This document shows positions 41,375 through 50,550 of a stretch of 64,000 nucleotides of DNA, piece after piece. This DNA comes from an uncultured Dysosmobacter sp. (GTDB lineage: Bacteria; Bacillota; Clostridia; Oscillospirales; Oscillospiraceae), in NCBI GenBank assembly GCA_947625655.1, contig CANQPD010000012.1:19963-83962 (forward strand), read 5' to 3'. The stretch's first letter is position 1, and each line of letters begins with the position of its first letter. The notes under the pieces are model-generated. The model was not told the DNA's origin. It was given only the letters and a program-made list of their open reading frames with translations, and did not search any database. The position numbers and the translations under genes were made by a program.

Positions 41375-41704
41375 ATGGAAAAGGTAACAGCGGGCAGAGA
41401 CACGCTGGGCGGCTTTGCGCCCCAATTCGCGCACCTGAACGACGATATCCTGTTCGGCGAGGTCTGGTCCCGGGAGGAACAGCTCTCCGCCAGGGACCGC
41501 AGCATTGTGACCGTGACGGCGCTGATGGCCGGCGGCGTGCTGGACAGCTCTCTGCAATTCCACATCGCGAACGCGAAAAGGCACGGCGTGACGGCGGAGG
41601 AGATGGCGGAGATCCTGACCCATGGGGCTTTCTACGCCGGATGGCCCAAGGCGTGGGCGGCCTTCCGCATGGCAAAAGAGGTGTATGGGGAGGCCCAGCC
41701 ATGA
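41375..41704 (+). CDS. Carboxymuconolactone decarboxylase family protein
   Basis: A 109-residue protein of the CMD/AhpD-like fold: FAPQFAHLNDDILFGEVWSR, LSARDRSIVTVTALMAGGVL, then LQFHIANAKRHGVTAEEMAE and HGAFYAGWPKAWAAF. The CxxC of AhpD-type peroxidase partners is missing (the position reads SSLQFH), so it belongs with non-peroxidase members. The stop overlaps the flavodoxin start. Confidence 0.88.
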   Translation: MEKVTAGRDTLGGFAPQFAHLNDDILFGEVWSREEQLSARDRSIVTVTALMAGGVLDSSLQFHIANAKRHGVTAEEMAEILTHGAFYAGWPKAWAAFRMAKEVYGEAQP

Positions 41705-42171
41705 GCGCTCTTGTGATCTATTATTCCTACAGCGGAAACACCCGCCGTGCGGCGGAACGGATCGGAAAGGCAATCGGCGCCGATCTGGCGGAGATCCAGA
41801 CCGTCAGGCCCTACACCGGCAGCTATGACGACGTGGTGGATCAGGGACAGCGGGAGGTGGACAGCGGCTTTCTCCCGGAGCTCAGGCCGCTGGGCACCGA
41901 CCTGAGCCGGTATGATACGATCATCCTGGGCACGCCGGTGTGGTGGTATACCTTTGCCCCGGCCATGAACAGCTTTCTCCACAGCGCCGATCTGTCGGGC
42001 AAAACGGTGTATCCCTTCGCCACCAACGGCGGCTGGCTGGGCCACACCTTCCGGGATTTTGAAAAGGCCTGCCGGGGCGCACAGGTAAAAGCGGGCCTGG
42101 ACATCCGCTTTAACGGGGACCGGCAGATGACCCCGGACACGGACATCCAAAAGTGGCTGAAGAATTTTTGA
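41701..42171 (+). CDS. Flavodoxin
   Basis: A 156-residue FMN-binding electron carrier. The phosphate loop is YYSYSGNTRRAAERI; ILGTPVWWYTFAPAMNSFLH and FATNGGWLGHTFRDFEKACR form the ring-contacting loops. ATG overlaps the preceding stop (ATGA). As the last gene of the redox operon it may deliver electrons to the SDR or reductase products. Confidence 0.9.
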   Translation: MSALVIYYSYSGNTRRAAERIGKAIGADLAEIQTVRPYTGSYDDVVDQGQREVDSGFLPELRPLGTDLSRYDTIILGTPVWWYTFAPAMNSFLHSADLSGKTVYPFATNGGWLGHTFRDFEKACRGAQVKAGLDIRFNGDRQMTPDTDIQKWLKNF

Positions 42172-42245
42172 GAAAGTGACGCACCTGGCCATGAGCGGCG
42201 CCGGGCCGGTCCGCCCATGGCTCCACACCCAGGTGACAGACGGAA

Positions 42246-42280
42246 CGCCGTCCCCGCCGGGCATCCCGGCGGGGACGGCG
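42246..42280 (+). terminator. GC-rich hairpin after the redox operon
   Basis: CGCCGTCCCCGCCGGG-CAT-CCCGGCGGGGACGGCG, a 16-bp perfect stem with no clear T run. The rest of the 42172-42590 gap holds another GC hairpin and no gene. Confidence 0.65.
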
Positions 42281-42590
42281 CCGTTGAGTTCCGCGGGCGA
42301 TTCGGAAACACCTGCCGGGCCCCCGCCCCGGCGGAAAAGGCGGGGCCCGCCGGTTCGCGGCCTCCCGGTACGGCCGCGCCCGCAATGCCCGCGTCTGACT
42401 GCGAAGCGCATCCCCCTGCGGAGCCCCGGAGAGAGGGGACAGGCCGCCGGGGCACGAAGCTGCCTTCCGGGTTTTCCGGACCGATGAAGAGAAGGAATCC
42501 TTTGTTTTTCCGGCAAAAGCGTGATACAATACTGTCCCGATCAGGAATAAACCGCAAAATGAGAGCAGTCCTCTCTGAAAGGAGCGGAAT

Positions 42591-43301
42591 ATGGCGGAAA
42601 TCTCCAACATCAAGAACCGGGCCCTGGCAGAGCGCGTCGCGGAACGGCTCTTCCAGCACCTTCTGGATGAAAAGACGGCGCCTGGCACAAAACTCCCCAA
42701 CGAATACGAGCTGGCAAACCGCTTCGGCGTCAGCCGGGGCACCATTCGGGAGGCTGTCAGGCTGCTGGCATCCCGCGGTATCCTGCGGATCAAGCACGGT
42801 TCCGGCACCTATGTGGTTTCTCTGATGCCCTTGCAGGTGGATCCGCTTGGACTGGATGCCATTGAAGACCGGGTCCAACTGGCACTGGACCTGACGGACG
42901 TGCGGCTGATGCTGGAACCGGGCATCGCGGAAATGGCGGCCCGGAACCGCACCGTGGAGGAGGCCGCGCGGCTGTCGGAGTACTGTGATGCCGTGCGGAA
43001 AAAGATCGAGGCGGGCGAAGATTATCTCAGCGAGGATATGAACTTTCACTACTATATCGCAAAATGTTCCCACAACATGGTAGTGGAGCCGCTTATGCCC
43101 ATCATCGACCTGGCCGTGATTTCGATTGCCAACATCACCCGCAGGGAATTGCTGAACGCCACGATCGACACCCATCGGGAGATCCTCAACGGAATTTTAA
43201 ATCAGGACCCGCAGGCTGCCCGCGCCGCCATGTCCATGCACCTCGCCATGAATCGCGTCGTCATCCAGCACGCGCAGGAAAAAACGAAGGAAACGAAATA
43301 A
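42591..43301 (+). CDS. FadR/GntR family regulator
   Basis: A 236-residue regulator. Residues 8-75 are a winged helix-turn-helix (LPNEYELANRFGVSRGTIRE, AVRLLASRGILRIKHGSGTY). The C-terminal FCD-type domain is all-helical with LTDVRLMLEPGIAEMAARNR and metal-binding histidines such as NFHYYIAKCSHN and DTHREILNGILN. Regulators of this type respond to sugar acids and similar ligands. It precedes the dehydratase gene and probably controls it. A terminator follows. Confidence 0.9.
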   Translation: MAEISNIKNRALAERVAERLFQHLLDEKTAPGTKLPNEYELANRFGVSRGTIREAVRLLASRGILRIKHGSGTYVVSLMPLQVDPLGLDAIEDRVQLALDLTDVRLMLEPGIAEMAARNRTVEEAARLSEYCDAVRKKIEAGEDYLSEDMNFHYYIAKCSHNMVVEPLMPIIDLAVISIANITRRELLNATIDTHREILNGILNQDPQAARAAMSMHLAMNRVVIQHAQEKTKETK

Positions 43302-43316
43302 AGCCTTTGCCGAAAG

Positions 43317-43350
43317 CTGCTCCGGAATTTCCGGGGCAGTTTTTTATTTT
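43317..43350 (+). terminator. Intrinsic terminator after the regulator gene
   Basis: CTGCTCCGGAA-T-TTCCGGGGCAG (one G-T pair) followed by TTTTTTATTTT. Confidence 0.88.
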
Positions 43351-43478
43351 GGCCAAAGACATCAGATGACTTTTTCGCGGAGATTTCTATTTCCGGTTTA
43401 TTTTCCGCGAAAACTTTCCGATTATGCCAGAATTTTTGACAATAAGCATAAATATTTTCGAAAATTTTGTAAGAAAGT

Positions 43479-43526
43479 AGGAAGCGCTTCGGACAACTTG
43501 TAATACCACTTTCGGAAAATTATAAT
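43479..43526 (+). promoter_or_regulatory. Promoter and cre-like site of the dehydratase gene
   Basis: TTGTAA (43498-43503), 17 bases, TATAAT (43521-43526) is a very good promoter. GAAGCGCTTC (43481-43490), a perfect palindrome similar to CcpA/LacI-type sites, lies just upstream; it may bind a catabolite regulator. The rest of the 317-base gap is AT-rich. Confidence 0.7.
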
Positions 43527-43618
43527 GTGGGCAGAAAGGCAAAACAGGAGACAGCCGGCGTTTCCCTGTTGAGCGGATCGGGAAAATTCTGCATTGATTT
43601 GAAGTTCAGGAGGAAAAG

Positions 43619-45304
43619 ATGATGTCCCGCAGCGAACATATTTTGAAAGGGCTGGGCAACCAGTATTACCGCGCGACCTATAAATCCATGGGCTTTACCA
43701 CGGAGGATCTCAGGCGCCCCATTATCGGCATTGCCAATGCGTGGAGCGAATGTGTCCCCGGCCATTACAACCTGCGCCAGGTGGCGCAGCGGGTCAGGGA
43801 TGGTATTTACCGCGCCGGCGGCACGCCTGTTGAGTTCGGCGTGATCGGCGGCTGCGACGGAATGGGCCAGGGCCATGACGGCATGCACTTCATCATGCCC
43901 TCCCGGGAGCTGATCGCCAACTCCATCGAGACCATGGCCCAGATCAACCTCTTTGACGGGCTGGTGCTGCTGGGTTCCTGCGACAAGATCGTTCCCGGTA
44001 TGCTGATGGCGGCGGCCCGGCTGGACATCCCCTGCATCTTCCTGCCCGGCGGCCCCATGGAGGGCGGCGTGGAATTTGACGGCCGCCAGGCGGATCAGAC
44101 CTCCAGCACGGAGGCCTACGGCATGCTCTCCGCCGGCAAGATCACCGAGGCGGAATATGTGGCTCTGGAAAACACGGCCTGCCCTGGCTGCGGCTCCTGC
44201 TCTTATCTGGGCACGGCCAACACCATGTGCGCCCTGGCCGAGGCAATGGGCATGACCCTGCCGGACGGCGGCACCGCCCCCGCCACCTCCGCCATCCGCA
44301 TGATGAAGGCGGAGGAGACCGGCGTGAAGATCCTGGAGCTGGTGGAGAAGAACATCACCGCCCGGCAGATCATCACGGACGCCTCCGTCCGCAACGCCAT
44401 CAAGGCCTGCCTGGCCATGAGCGGCTCCACCAACGCCGTGATGCATCTGACCGCCATCGCCTATGAGGCGGAACTGGGCATCAGGGTCCTGGACGAGTTT
44501 GACCGTCTCTCCGACACGACGCCGCAGCTGGCCAAGATGAATCCCGCCTGCAAATACAGCATTGTGGACTTTTATAAGGATGGCGGGGTGCCTCGCCTGA
44601 TGGAAAATCTGCAGTCCATGCTGGAGACGGATGTGATGACGGTTACCGCCCGCACTCTGTCTGAGAACATCCGGGATCACAAGTACCTCTATCCGGCCAC
44701 GGGCCTTGTAAACCACACGCTGGACGATCCCTTCGGCTACACCGGCGGCGTGGCCGTGCTGCGGGGCAACCTGGCGCCTGACACCGGCATCACCAAGCCC
44801 GGCGCGTTTGACAAGAGCCTGCACCACTTCAAGGGCAAGGCGATCTGCTTTGACTCTGAGGAAGCTGCGGAGGAGGCGATCCTGGCCGGTAAGGTCCACG
44901 ACGGCCACGTTGTCGTGATCCGCTATGAGGGGCCCAAGGGCGGCCCCGGCATGCGGGAGATGTACAAGGCAATGAAGTATCTCTATGGCCGCGGGCTTTC
45001 CAAGACCACCGCTCTGATCACCGACGGCCGCTTCTCCGGCACCAACAACGGCTGCTTTGTGGGCCACATCTCTCCGGAAGCCGCTGAGGGCGGTCCCATC
45101 GCCATCGTCCGGGACGGTGACCTTGTGGAAATCGACGTGGACGGCAAGAAACTGAATCTTCTGGTGCCCCAGGAGGAGATCGAGGCCCGCCTGAAGCAGT
45201 GGAAACGCCCGGAGCCCAAGTTCAAAAAGGGCTGGCTGGGGCTGTACTGCAAGCTGGCCGCCTCCGGCTCTGAGGGCGGCGTGATGAAGTTCGACAATCT
45301 GTAA
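43619..45304 (+). CDS. IlvD/Edd family dehydratase
   Basis: A 561-residue dehydratase with cluster-binding cysteines in LLGSCDKIVPGM and CPGCGSCSYLGTANTM, plus NAWSECVPGHYNL, GRFSGTNNGCFVGHISPE and EGGPIA. The family covers dihydroxy-acid dehydratase (isoleucine/valine synthesis) and sugar-acid dehydratases. A FadR-type regulator upstream, a permease fragment and a TRAP transporter downstream, and no ilv genes nearby favour a sugar acid substrate such as an aldonate, but this is inference. The start is given as ATG 43619; the second ATG (43622) is equally possible. Confidence 0.88.
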   Translation: MMSRSEHILKGLGNQYYRATYKSMGFTTEDLRRPIIGIANAWSECVPGHYNLRQVAQRVRDGIYRAGGTPVEFGVIGGCDGMGQGHDGMHFIMPSRELIANSIETMAQINLFDGLVLLGSCDKIVPGMLMAAARLDIPCIFLPGGPMEGGVEFDGRQADQTSSTEAYGMLSAGKITEAEYVALENTACPGCGSCSYLGTANTMCALAEAMGMTLPDGGTAPATSAIRMMKAEETGVKILELVEKNITARQIITDASVRNAIKACLAMSGSTNAVMHLTAIAYEAELGIRVLDEFDRLSDTTPQLAKMNPACKYSIVDFYKDGGVPRLMENLQSMLETDVMTVTARTLSENIRDHKYLYPATGLVNHTLDDPFGYTGGVAVLRGNLAPDTGITKPGAFDKSLHHFKGKAICFDSEEAAEEAILAGKVHDGHVVVIRYEGPKGGPGMREMYKAMKYLYGRGLSKTTALITDGRFSGTNNGCFVGHISPEAAEGGPIAIVRDGDLVEIDVDGKKLNLLVPQEEIEARLKQWKRPEPKFKKGWLGLYCKLAASGSEGGVMKFDNL

Positions 45305-45329
45305 TCCGGGGAAGGAGGCGTTTTTACCA

Positions 45330-45435
45330 TGGATGGAGTTCCTGTTTCCGCTCTGGGTGCTTTGGCCGCGCTTGCTGTTGCCATCGTGCTGATTTTGAAG
45401 AAGGTCCAGCCCACCTGTGCCATGATCTTCGCCAT
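45330..45435 (+). pseudogene. 5' fragment of a GntP-like permease gene
   Basis: After a good GGAGG site the frame begins MDGVPVSALGALAALAVAIV, LILKKVQPTCAMIF, the first membrane segment of GntP-type gluconate permeases. After about 35 codons the frame continues with arginine-rich sequence without membrane segments up to a stop at 45542-45544. The rest of the permease is missing, so the gene is a remnant cut near 45435. Its position after the dehydratase supports a sugar-acid pathway. Confidence 0.6.
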
Positions 45436-45562
45436 GCGCCGCCACGGCTTTGCGAAACAGCGTGGACGTCAAGACCGTGTCCCCCGCTCCGCCGGGCGGA
45501 AGGGACGCGGCACAGGCCGTGGGGCCGCGGAACGTGTCATGTGAACGCCGCGCAGGCGCAAT

Positions 45563-45606
45563 AAAAGCGCCGGACGGGAAGCCAAATCTTCCCGTCCGGC
45601 GCTTTT
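45563..45606. terminator. Bidirectional terminator
   Basis: AAAAGCGCCGGACGGGAAG and CTTCCCGTCCGGCGCTTTT, a 19-bp perfect stem around CCAAAT. It lies between the permease remnant and the 3' end of the TRAP genes. Confidence 0.92.
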
Positions 45607-45647
45607 CAATATTCGCGAATCATTTCGGCGTCCGCGCGCCGGCGCGC

Positions 45648-46946
45648 TCAGCCGTTCATCAGCCCGGGGACAAACATGGACAGGGGCTGGAAAAACGTCA
45701 CCAGCAGCAGCACCAGGATCATCATGGCGTAAAACGGCAGGCAGGCCTTGGTGGCTTCCTCGATCTTGATGCGGCCGATGGAGCAGCCCGCGAACAGGGC
45801 CGCGCCCACAGGCGGCGTGCACAGGCCGATGGCCAGGTTCAAAATCAGCATGGCGCCGAACTGCACGGGCTCCATGCCCAGCTGGGTGGCCACGGGGAGC
45901 AGGATGGGCGTGAGAATCAGGATCAGCGGGCCCATGTCCATGATGCAGCCCAGGATCAGGCACATGACGTTGATGAGCAGCAGGATGACCACCGGGTTGT
46001 CGGAGATGCCCAGCAGCAGGCCGGTGACCATGGTGGGGATCTTCAGATAGGCCAGCAGCCAGCCGAACATGGAGGCCGTGGAGATCAGGGCCATGACCAT
46101 GGCAATGGTCCTGAGGGACTTGCGCAGGATGTTGCCGAACTGGCGCAGGGGGATCTCCCGGTAGATGAAGAAGGTGACGATGAAGGCATACACCACGGCG
46201 ACGGCGGCGGACTCGGTGGCGGTGAACCAGCCGAAGATGACGCCGCCCACGATGATGATGCAGGTCAGAAGGCCCAGGAGAGCGTCCTTGGTGGCCTTCC
46301 AGATCTCCCGCAGGGACATCAGGCGGCCCTTGGGATAGTTGCGCTTGCGGGCGATGATGGCAGTCATGATCATCAGGGCGATGCCCAGCAGGATGCCGGG
46401 GATCAGGCCGCCCATGAACAGCTGGCCGATGGACACGCCGCCGCCCGCCGCCATGGCGAAGAGGATCATGTTGTGGGAGGGCGGGATCATGACGCCCTGG
46501 CAGGAGGAGGTCACCGTGACAGCCACGGAGAAGTCCTTGTCATAGCCGGAGTCGGTCATCATGGGGATCAGGATGGATCCGATGGAGGAGGTGTCCGCCA
46601 CGGCGGAGCCGGAGATGCCGCCGAAGAACATGGACGCCAGGATATTCACCTGGGCCAGGCCGCCCCGCATCCATCCCACCAAGGCATTTGCGAAGGTGAT
46701 GAGCCGGCGGGAGATGCCGCCCTGGCCCATGATCTCGCCGGCCAGGATAAAGAAGGGGATGGCCAGCAGGGAGAAGGACTGGACGCCGTTGACCATCCGC
46801 TGGAACAGCGTGGCCAGGGGAATGTTCAGGTACAGTGCCGTCAGCACGGAGGAAATGCCCAGGGTGAAGGAAATGGGCATCCGCATCATCAGCAGGATCA
46901 CAAACGAACCCAGCATAATGGCAATGGCAAGGGTGGTATCAGGCAT
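45648..46946 (-). CDS. dctM: TRAP transporter large permease DctM
   Basis: A 432-residue membrane protein with about 12 membrane segments, of the DctM type that uses a sodium gradient to import organic or sugar acids. Typical regions are FSLLAIPFFILAGEIMGQGG, MFFGGISGSAVADTSSIGSI, IPPSHNMILFAMAAGGGVSI and LNLAIGLCTPPVGAALFAG. It overlaps dctQ by 8 bases and ends before the strong terminator at 45563-45606. Confidence 0.93.
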   Translation of the reverse strand: MPDTTLAIAIMLGSFVILLMMRMPISFTLGISSVLTALYLNIPLATLFQRMVNGVQSFSLLAIPFFILAGEIMGQGGISRRLITFANALVGWMRGGLAQVNILASMFFGGISGSAVADTSSIGSILIPMMTDSGYDKDFSVAVTVTSSCQGVMIPPSHNMILFAMAAGGGVSIGQLFMGGLIPGILLGIALMIMTAIIARKRNYPKGRLMSLREIWKATKDALLGLLTCIIIVGGVIFGWFTATESAAVAVVYAFIVTFFIYREIPLRQFGNILRKSLRTIAMVMALISTASMFGWLLAYLKIPTMVTGLLLGISDNPVVILLLINVMCLILGCIMDMGPLILILTPILLPVATQLGMEPVQFGAMLILNLAIGLCTPPVGAALFAGCSIGRIKIEEATKACLPFYAMMILVLLLVTFFQPLSMFVPGLMNG

Positions 46947-47457
46947 GGGGATCCTCCTTCCCGGCGCCGCCGCCGTTTTCAGGGAAAATCTTTTTCTCCT
47001 GCTTGGCCGCCACCAGCACGGCGTTGACCAGCACCAGCAGGCCGGACAGGGGCAGGATCACATACAGCACCGCGCTGGGCATCTTGGTGGCGGGCATGGT
47101 GGAGAGCTTGGTCATGTTCATGATCAGGATTCCGTAATAGACCATGGTGCCGCCGAAAATGGCGATCAGGATGTGGTCGATGCTCTCCAGCACGCTGATG
47201 GCCTTTTGAGGCAGCTTGGCGGTGAACATCTCGATGCTGATGTGGATTTTCTCCAGCACGCCGATGGCCATGCCGATCAGGCTGAACCAGACCAGCATCA
47301 GCGTGGCGATCTCCTGGGTCCAGGAAAAGCCCTGCTTGAAGATGTACCGGAGGATGACGTCCGTAAAGACGATGACGGTCAATACCACCATGCAGATCAT
47401 GGCAAACCACTCCAGCGCCCTGAACAAAACGCGGCATGCTTTCCGCAAGAAGTTCAT
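46939..47457 (-). CDS. dctQ: TRAP transporter small permease DctQ
   Basis: A 172-residue protein with four membrane segments (WFAMICMVVLTVIVFTDVIL, EIATLMLVWFSLIGMAIGVL, ILIAIFGGTMVYYGILIMNM, VILPLSGLLVLVNAVLVAAK). The start is ATG at the complement of 47455-47457, after AAAGGAG; a longer frame is rejected because it runs through the hairpin before the gene. It completes the membrane part of the TRAP system with DctM. Confidence 0.92.
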   Translation of the reverse strand: MNFLRKACRVLFRALEWFAMICMVVLTVIVFTDVILRYIFKQGFSWTQEIATLMLVWFSLIGMAIGVLEKIHISIEMFTAKLPQKAISVLESIDHILIAIFGGTMVYYGILIMNMTKLSTMPATKMPSAVLYVILPLSGLLVLVNAVLVAAKQEKKIFPENGGGAGKEDPHA

Positions 47458-47488
47458 AAAATTTCTCCTTTCAGCTGTGTTGTCAAGG

Positions 47489-47516
47489 AAAGGGCGGCCT
47501 GTGCAGGCCGCCCTTT
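47489..47516. terminator. Hairpin between dctP and dctQ
   Basis: AAAGGGCGGCCTG-TG-CAGGCCGCCCTTT, a perfect 13-bp stem. Such stems between binding-protein and permease genes usually reduce permease expression relative to the binding protein. Confidence 0.8.
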
Positions 47517-47527
47517 TGCCGCGTGGA

Positions 47528-47869
47528 TCAGCCCAGAGCCTGGACACGCTCCACGATGGCCTTCTGCTCGTCGTTCAGGAAGGTCTCATACATGGGAGCG
47601 ACGGCATCCTGGAAAGCCTTGAGCTCGTCATCGGTCAGAGTAGTCAGGGTGCAGCCCTTTTCCAGCGCGATCTCGGCGTTCTTGGCCTCGGACTCCTCCC
47701 AGGCGTCGCGGTGCCAGACCTCGGCTTCCTTGGCGCAGTCGAAGATGATCTGCTGATCCTCGGCGGACAGCTTGTCCATGGTCTGCTTGGAGGCCAGGAT
47801 CATGTCGGGCATGTAGGAGTGGCCGTCATAGGTCCAGTAGGGAGCGACCTCCCAGAAGGACATCTCGAT
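47528..47869 (-). pseudogene. dctP: TRAP binding protein DctP, C-terminal fragment
   Basis: About 113 codons of the solute-binding protein remain, ending IVERVQALG. The visible part (MSFWEVAPYWTYDGHSYMPD, MILASKQTMDKLSAEDQQII, CAKEAEVWHRDAWEESEAKN) matches the last third of DctP proteins; about 220 residues including the signal peptide are missing. At about 47868 the sequence changes to a surface protein gene on the opposite strand. Without the binding protein the TRAP system should not work unless another copy exists. Confidence 0.8.
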
Positions 47870-49528
47870 ACGCTGACACCGGGGACAACCTATAAATACA
47901 AGTTTTATGCGGTTGTCGATGGGGAGTATTACTGGAGCGATTGGGGGACATTCAAAACTGCGGGGACAGCGCCCGCAGCCAACTACTCGATCTCTCTGAA
48001 CCTCTCCTCTCTTTCCATGACGGTTGGCGATGAGGCTACTCTTTCCGCAACGGTATCGCCTGCCGGTCCTGCGGTGACATGGAAAAGCAGTGATGAAGCA
48101 GTCGTCAAAGTTATAAACGGCAATGTTACCGCTGTAAAGGCAGGAAGCGCGACAATTACGGCAACGGTGGCTGGCAAAACTGCGACTTGTAAGGTAACTG
48201 TAACTGCGGCGACCACTCCCGATCCAGTCCCCACCCCCGGCTCCGGCTCACGGGAGCAGGAACCCAACGATACCATCGTAACAGCTAACCCCGTTTCGCT
48301 GAATACGGCTGTCACAGGCAACCTGTACAAAACGAGCGATAAAGATTGGTTTGAATTCACGCTGCCCGGCGCAGGGATGGTGCAGCTTTCCTTTGGACAC
48401 GAGTATGTCGATTTGGATAGCGACTGCTGGCGTACTTACCTCTACACGGCGGAAAATAAGGAAATCGTCTATTTCCAATGGAAAGGCAATGCGACAGTAA
48501 CGGAGCAGAGCGGACAGATTGGGTTAGAGGCCGGAACCTATTATGTATGCGTAACAAAGACTCCTGCATACCGATACGACGTCGATTATCAGCTTACGGT
48601 CAATTTTACGGCCTCAAACACTTGGGAAACAGAATTCAATGATACGGTGGCCACCGCTGACCCAATGGCGCTGAACACGAAATACAGCGGCTCCATTATG
48701 AACAGCCGGGACGAGGATTGGTATGCGTTTACGCTGCCGACCAGCGAAACCGTTCAGCTTGTGTTCGGGAATGAACCGGTCACAACCTTCGGCAACAACT
48801 GGCGTACCACGATTTACACGAGTGAAAAGAAGAAGGTAGTCAGCAGTACATGGCGAGGCGACGCGACTACCGACCAGACAAGCGATGAATGCAGCTTGGC
48901 CGCCGGAACGTATTACGTCTGTGTTGAGGGCATGATCGGTAACCGGAAAGACGAGACTTACTGGATAACCATAAAAACCGCCACTGGGAATCAGTCGAAC
49001 GTAGGAGATATTGTTGCGCCGTTTACGGATGTAAAGGTCAGCGCCTACTATGCCGAACCAGTAAAATGGGCTGTGGATCACGGGGTGACCGTAGGTACTT
49101 CTGCCACCACATTCTCACCGGACGCCACCTGTACCAACGCACAAATCCTAACCTTTATCTGGCGGGCTGCCGGGTCTCCTACCCCCAGCCTTGCCAACCC
49201 ATTTACAAATCTGGCTGGCAGCGAGTATTACGCCAAAGCCGCTGTGTGGGCGTATTCAATGGGCATGGTTTCCGGCACTGCATTTGACGCCAATAAAGCC
49301 TGCACCCGCGCTATGACGATGGAATATCTGTGGAAACAGGCAGGAAGCCCCGCCGTGGCTGCCAGCGGGAAATTTACCGATGTACCCTCCAGTGCAGCCT
49401 ATGCCACGGCGGTAGCTTGGGCTGTGAACAACGGTATCACTGCGGGAACTTCCAATACGACTTTCTCTCCGGACAGCATTTGCACCCGTGGGCAAATTAT
49501 GACGTTCTTATACCGGGCAGAGGGTTGA
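47869..49528 (+). pseudogene. SLH surface protein gene, 5'-truncated
   Basis: About 552 codons are open from the junction. They encode the end of a fibronectin III-like domain (TLTPGTTYKYKFYAVVDGEY), a Big_2 domain (TWKSSDEAVVKVINGNVTAV), two PPC-like beta domains (EQEPNDTIVTANPVSLNTAV ... and WETEFNDTVATADPMALNTK ...), and three SLH repeats (FTDVKVSAYYAEPVKWAVDH, FTNLAGSEYYAKAAVWAYSM, FTDVPSSAAYATAVAWAVNN). No start codon, signal peptide or promoter precedes them. It resembles the SLH protein at 25492 in domain style but is not a copy. Confidence 0.8.
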
Positions 49529-49560
49529 TCATGAAAATAAAATAAAGTGGCACGATTTCT

Positions 49561-49598
49561 GCGCCTGCACCAGAAAAATAAAAAACTGGTGCAGGCGC
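49561..49598 (+). terminator. Hairpin after the SLH gene
   Basis: GCGCCTGCACCAG and CTGGTGCAGGCGC, perfect 13-bp arms with an A-rich loop. CTGGTGCA recurs at 49647, 52233 and (inverse) 61187. Confidence 0.8.
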
Positions 49599-49674
49599 AC
49601 CAATTTTTCTCAAAGTTTATTTTCCATCTCAAATGCCGCCGAATTTCTGGTGCATCGGCATCGCTGAAATCCTC

Positions 49675-49682
49675 ATCGTGAA
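49675..49682 (+). repeat. IS66 target duplication, left
   Basis: ATCGTGAA, identical to 52218-52225. Confidence 0.95.
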
Positions 49683-49806
49683 GTAAGCGTCAAAGCTAAC
49701 GGCGACTTGCGGTAAATTGAATGGCGTGAAAGAATACTCCTGTATGGTAGCGGATAGTATATGCGAGCCGCGTATACTATCCGCAGTACGGGGGTGTTTT
49801 TTCATT

Positions 49807-50142
49807 ATGAGTACAGAATTACAGCAGCTAAATGGGCAAAATAAAGTGGCCCTGTGGGCAGAGCGGATCTCAGAGTGCAGAAACAGTGGCCTGAGCGTAA
49901 AGACCTGGTGCAAGGAAAAAGGAGTTTGCGAGCAGACCTATTACAAATGGCAGAAGAAGATATTTACAATGGCTCAGGCACAACAGGAACTGCAGTTTGC
50001 CGAGGTCACTCCTGACATGACAACGAACAGCAATTGCCAGATTGCCGTTAGTATCCATGCAGGAGGTATTGCAGCAAATATCCATAATGGGGCAGATCCC
50101 ACCACAGTGGAAAGCGTGCTCCGAATTTTGAAATTATGCTGA
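49807..50142 (+). CDS. tnpA: IS66 accessory protein TnpA
   Basis: A 111-residue protein starting MSTELQQLNGQNKVALWAER. It has the helix-turn-helix part SECRNSGLSVKTWCKEKGVC, EQTYYKWQKKIF, typical of the first IS66 gene. ATG 49807 is chosen because the upstream part of the frame covers the element end. It overlaps tnpB by 7 bases. Confidence 0.92.
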   Translation: MSTELQQLNGQNKVALWAERISECRNSGLSVKTWCKEKGVCEQTYYKWQKKIFTMAQAQQELQFAEVTPDMTTNSNCQIAVSIHAGGIAANIHNGADPTTVESVLRILKLC

Positions 50143-50492
50143 ATGATTTCAACTGCACCTGTCCGGTCTACATAGCCTGCGGTTATACAGATCTGCGCCG
50201 AGGCATTGATGGTTTGGCCGGCATAGTACGCACACAGTTTCAGATGGATCCGTTCCAGACAGCATTGTTTTTGTTCTGTGGGAGACGACGAGACAGGATC
50301 AAGGCACTGTACTGGGAGGGCGATGGATTTCTGCTTTTATATAAGCGGTTGGAAAGTGGTAGTTTCCAGTGGCCGCGAACGAAAGATGAGGTCCGGACGT
50401 TAACCCCTCAACAGTACCGTTGGCTCATGGAAGGCTTAAAAACTGAACAGCCAAAAGCAAACAAAGCGGTATCTGGATTGAGCGCAATATAG
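50136..50492 (+). CDS. tnpB: IS66 Orf2-like protein TnpB
   Basis: A 118-residue protein with the conserved IS66 Orf2 signatures CGYTDLRRGIDGLAGIV, LFLFCGRRRDRIKALYWEGD, GFLLLYKRLESGSFQWPR. It is required for IS66 transposition, although its biochemical role is not settled. Start overlaps tnpA. Confidence 0.95.
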   Translation: MLNDFNCTCPVYIACGYTDLRRGIDGLAGIVRTQFQMDPFQTALFLFCGRRRDRIKALYWEGDGFLLLYKRLESGSFQWPRTKDEVRTLTPQQYRWLMEGLKTEQPKANKAVSGLSAI

Positions 50493-50550
50493 TGCCCTGG
50501 AACGATTGAAAATGCTGGATTTTTCGCACATTTTGTGGTATGATTTCCTT

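Noticed and set aside
43520..45472. 650-codon minus-strand frame opposite the dehydratase
   Set aside because: Histidine/glycine-rich shadow; the plus strand holds a complete IlvD/Edd protein.
47216..47868. N-terminal extension of the SLH protein frame
   Set aside because: It is antisense to dctQ and dctP, and the translated part has no protein-like features.
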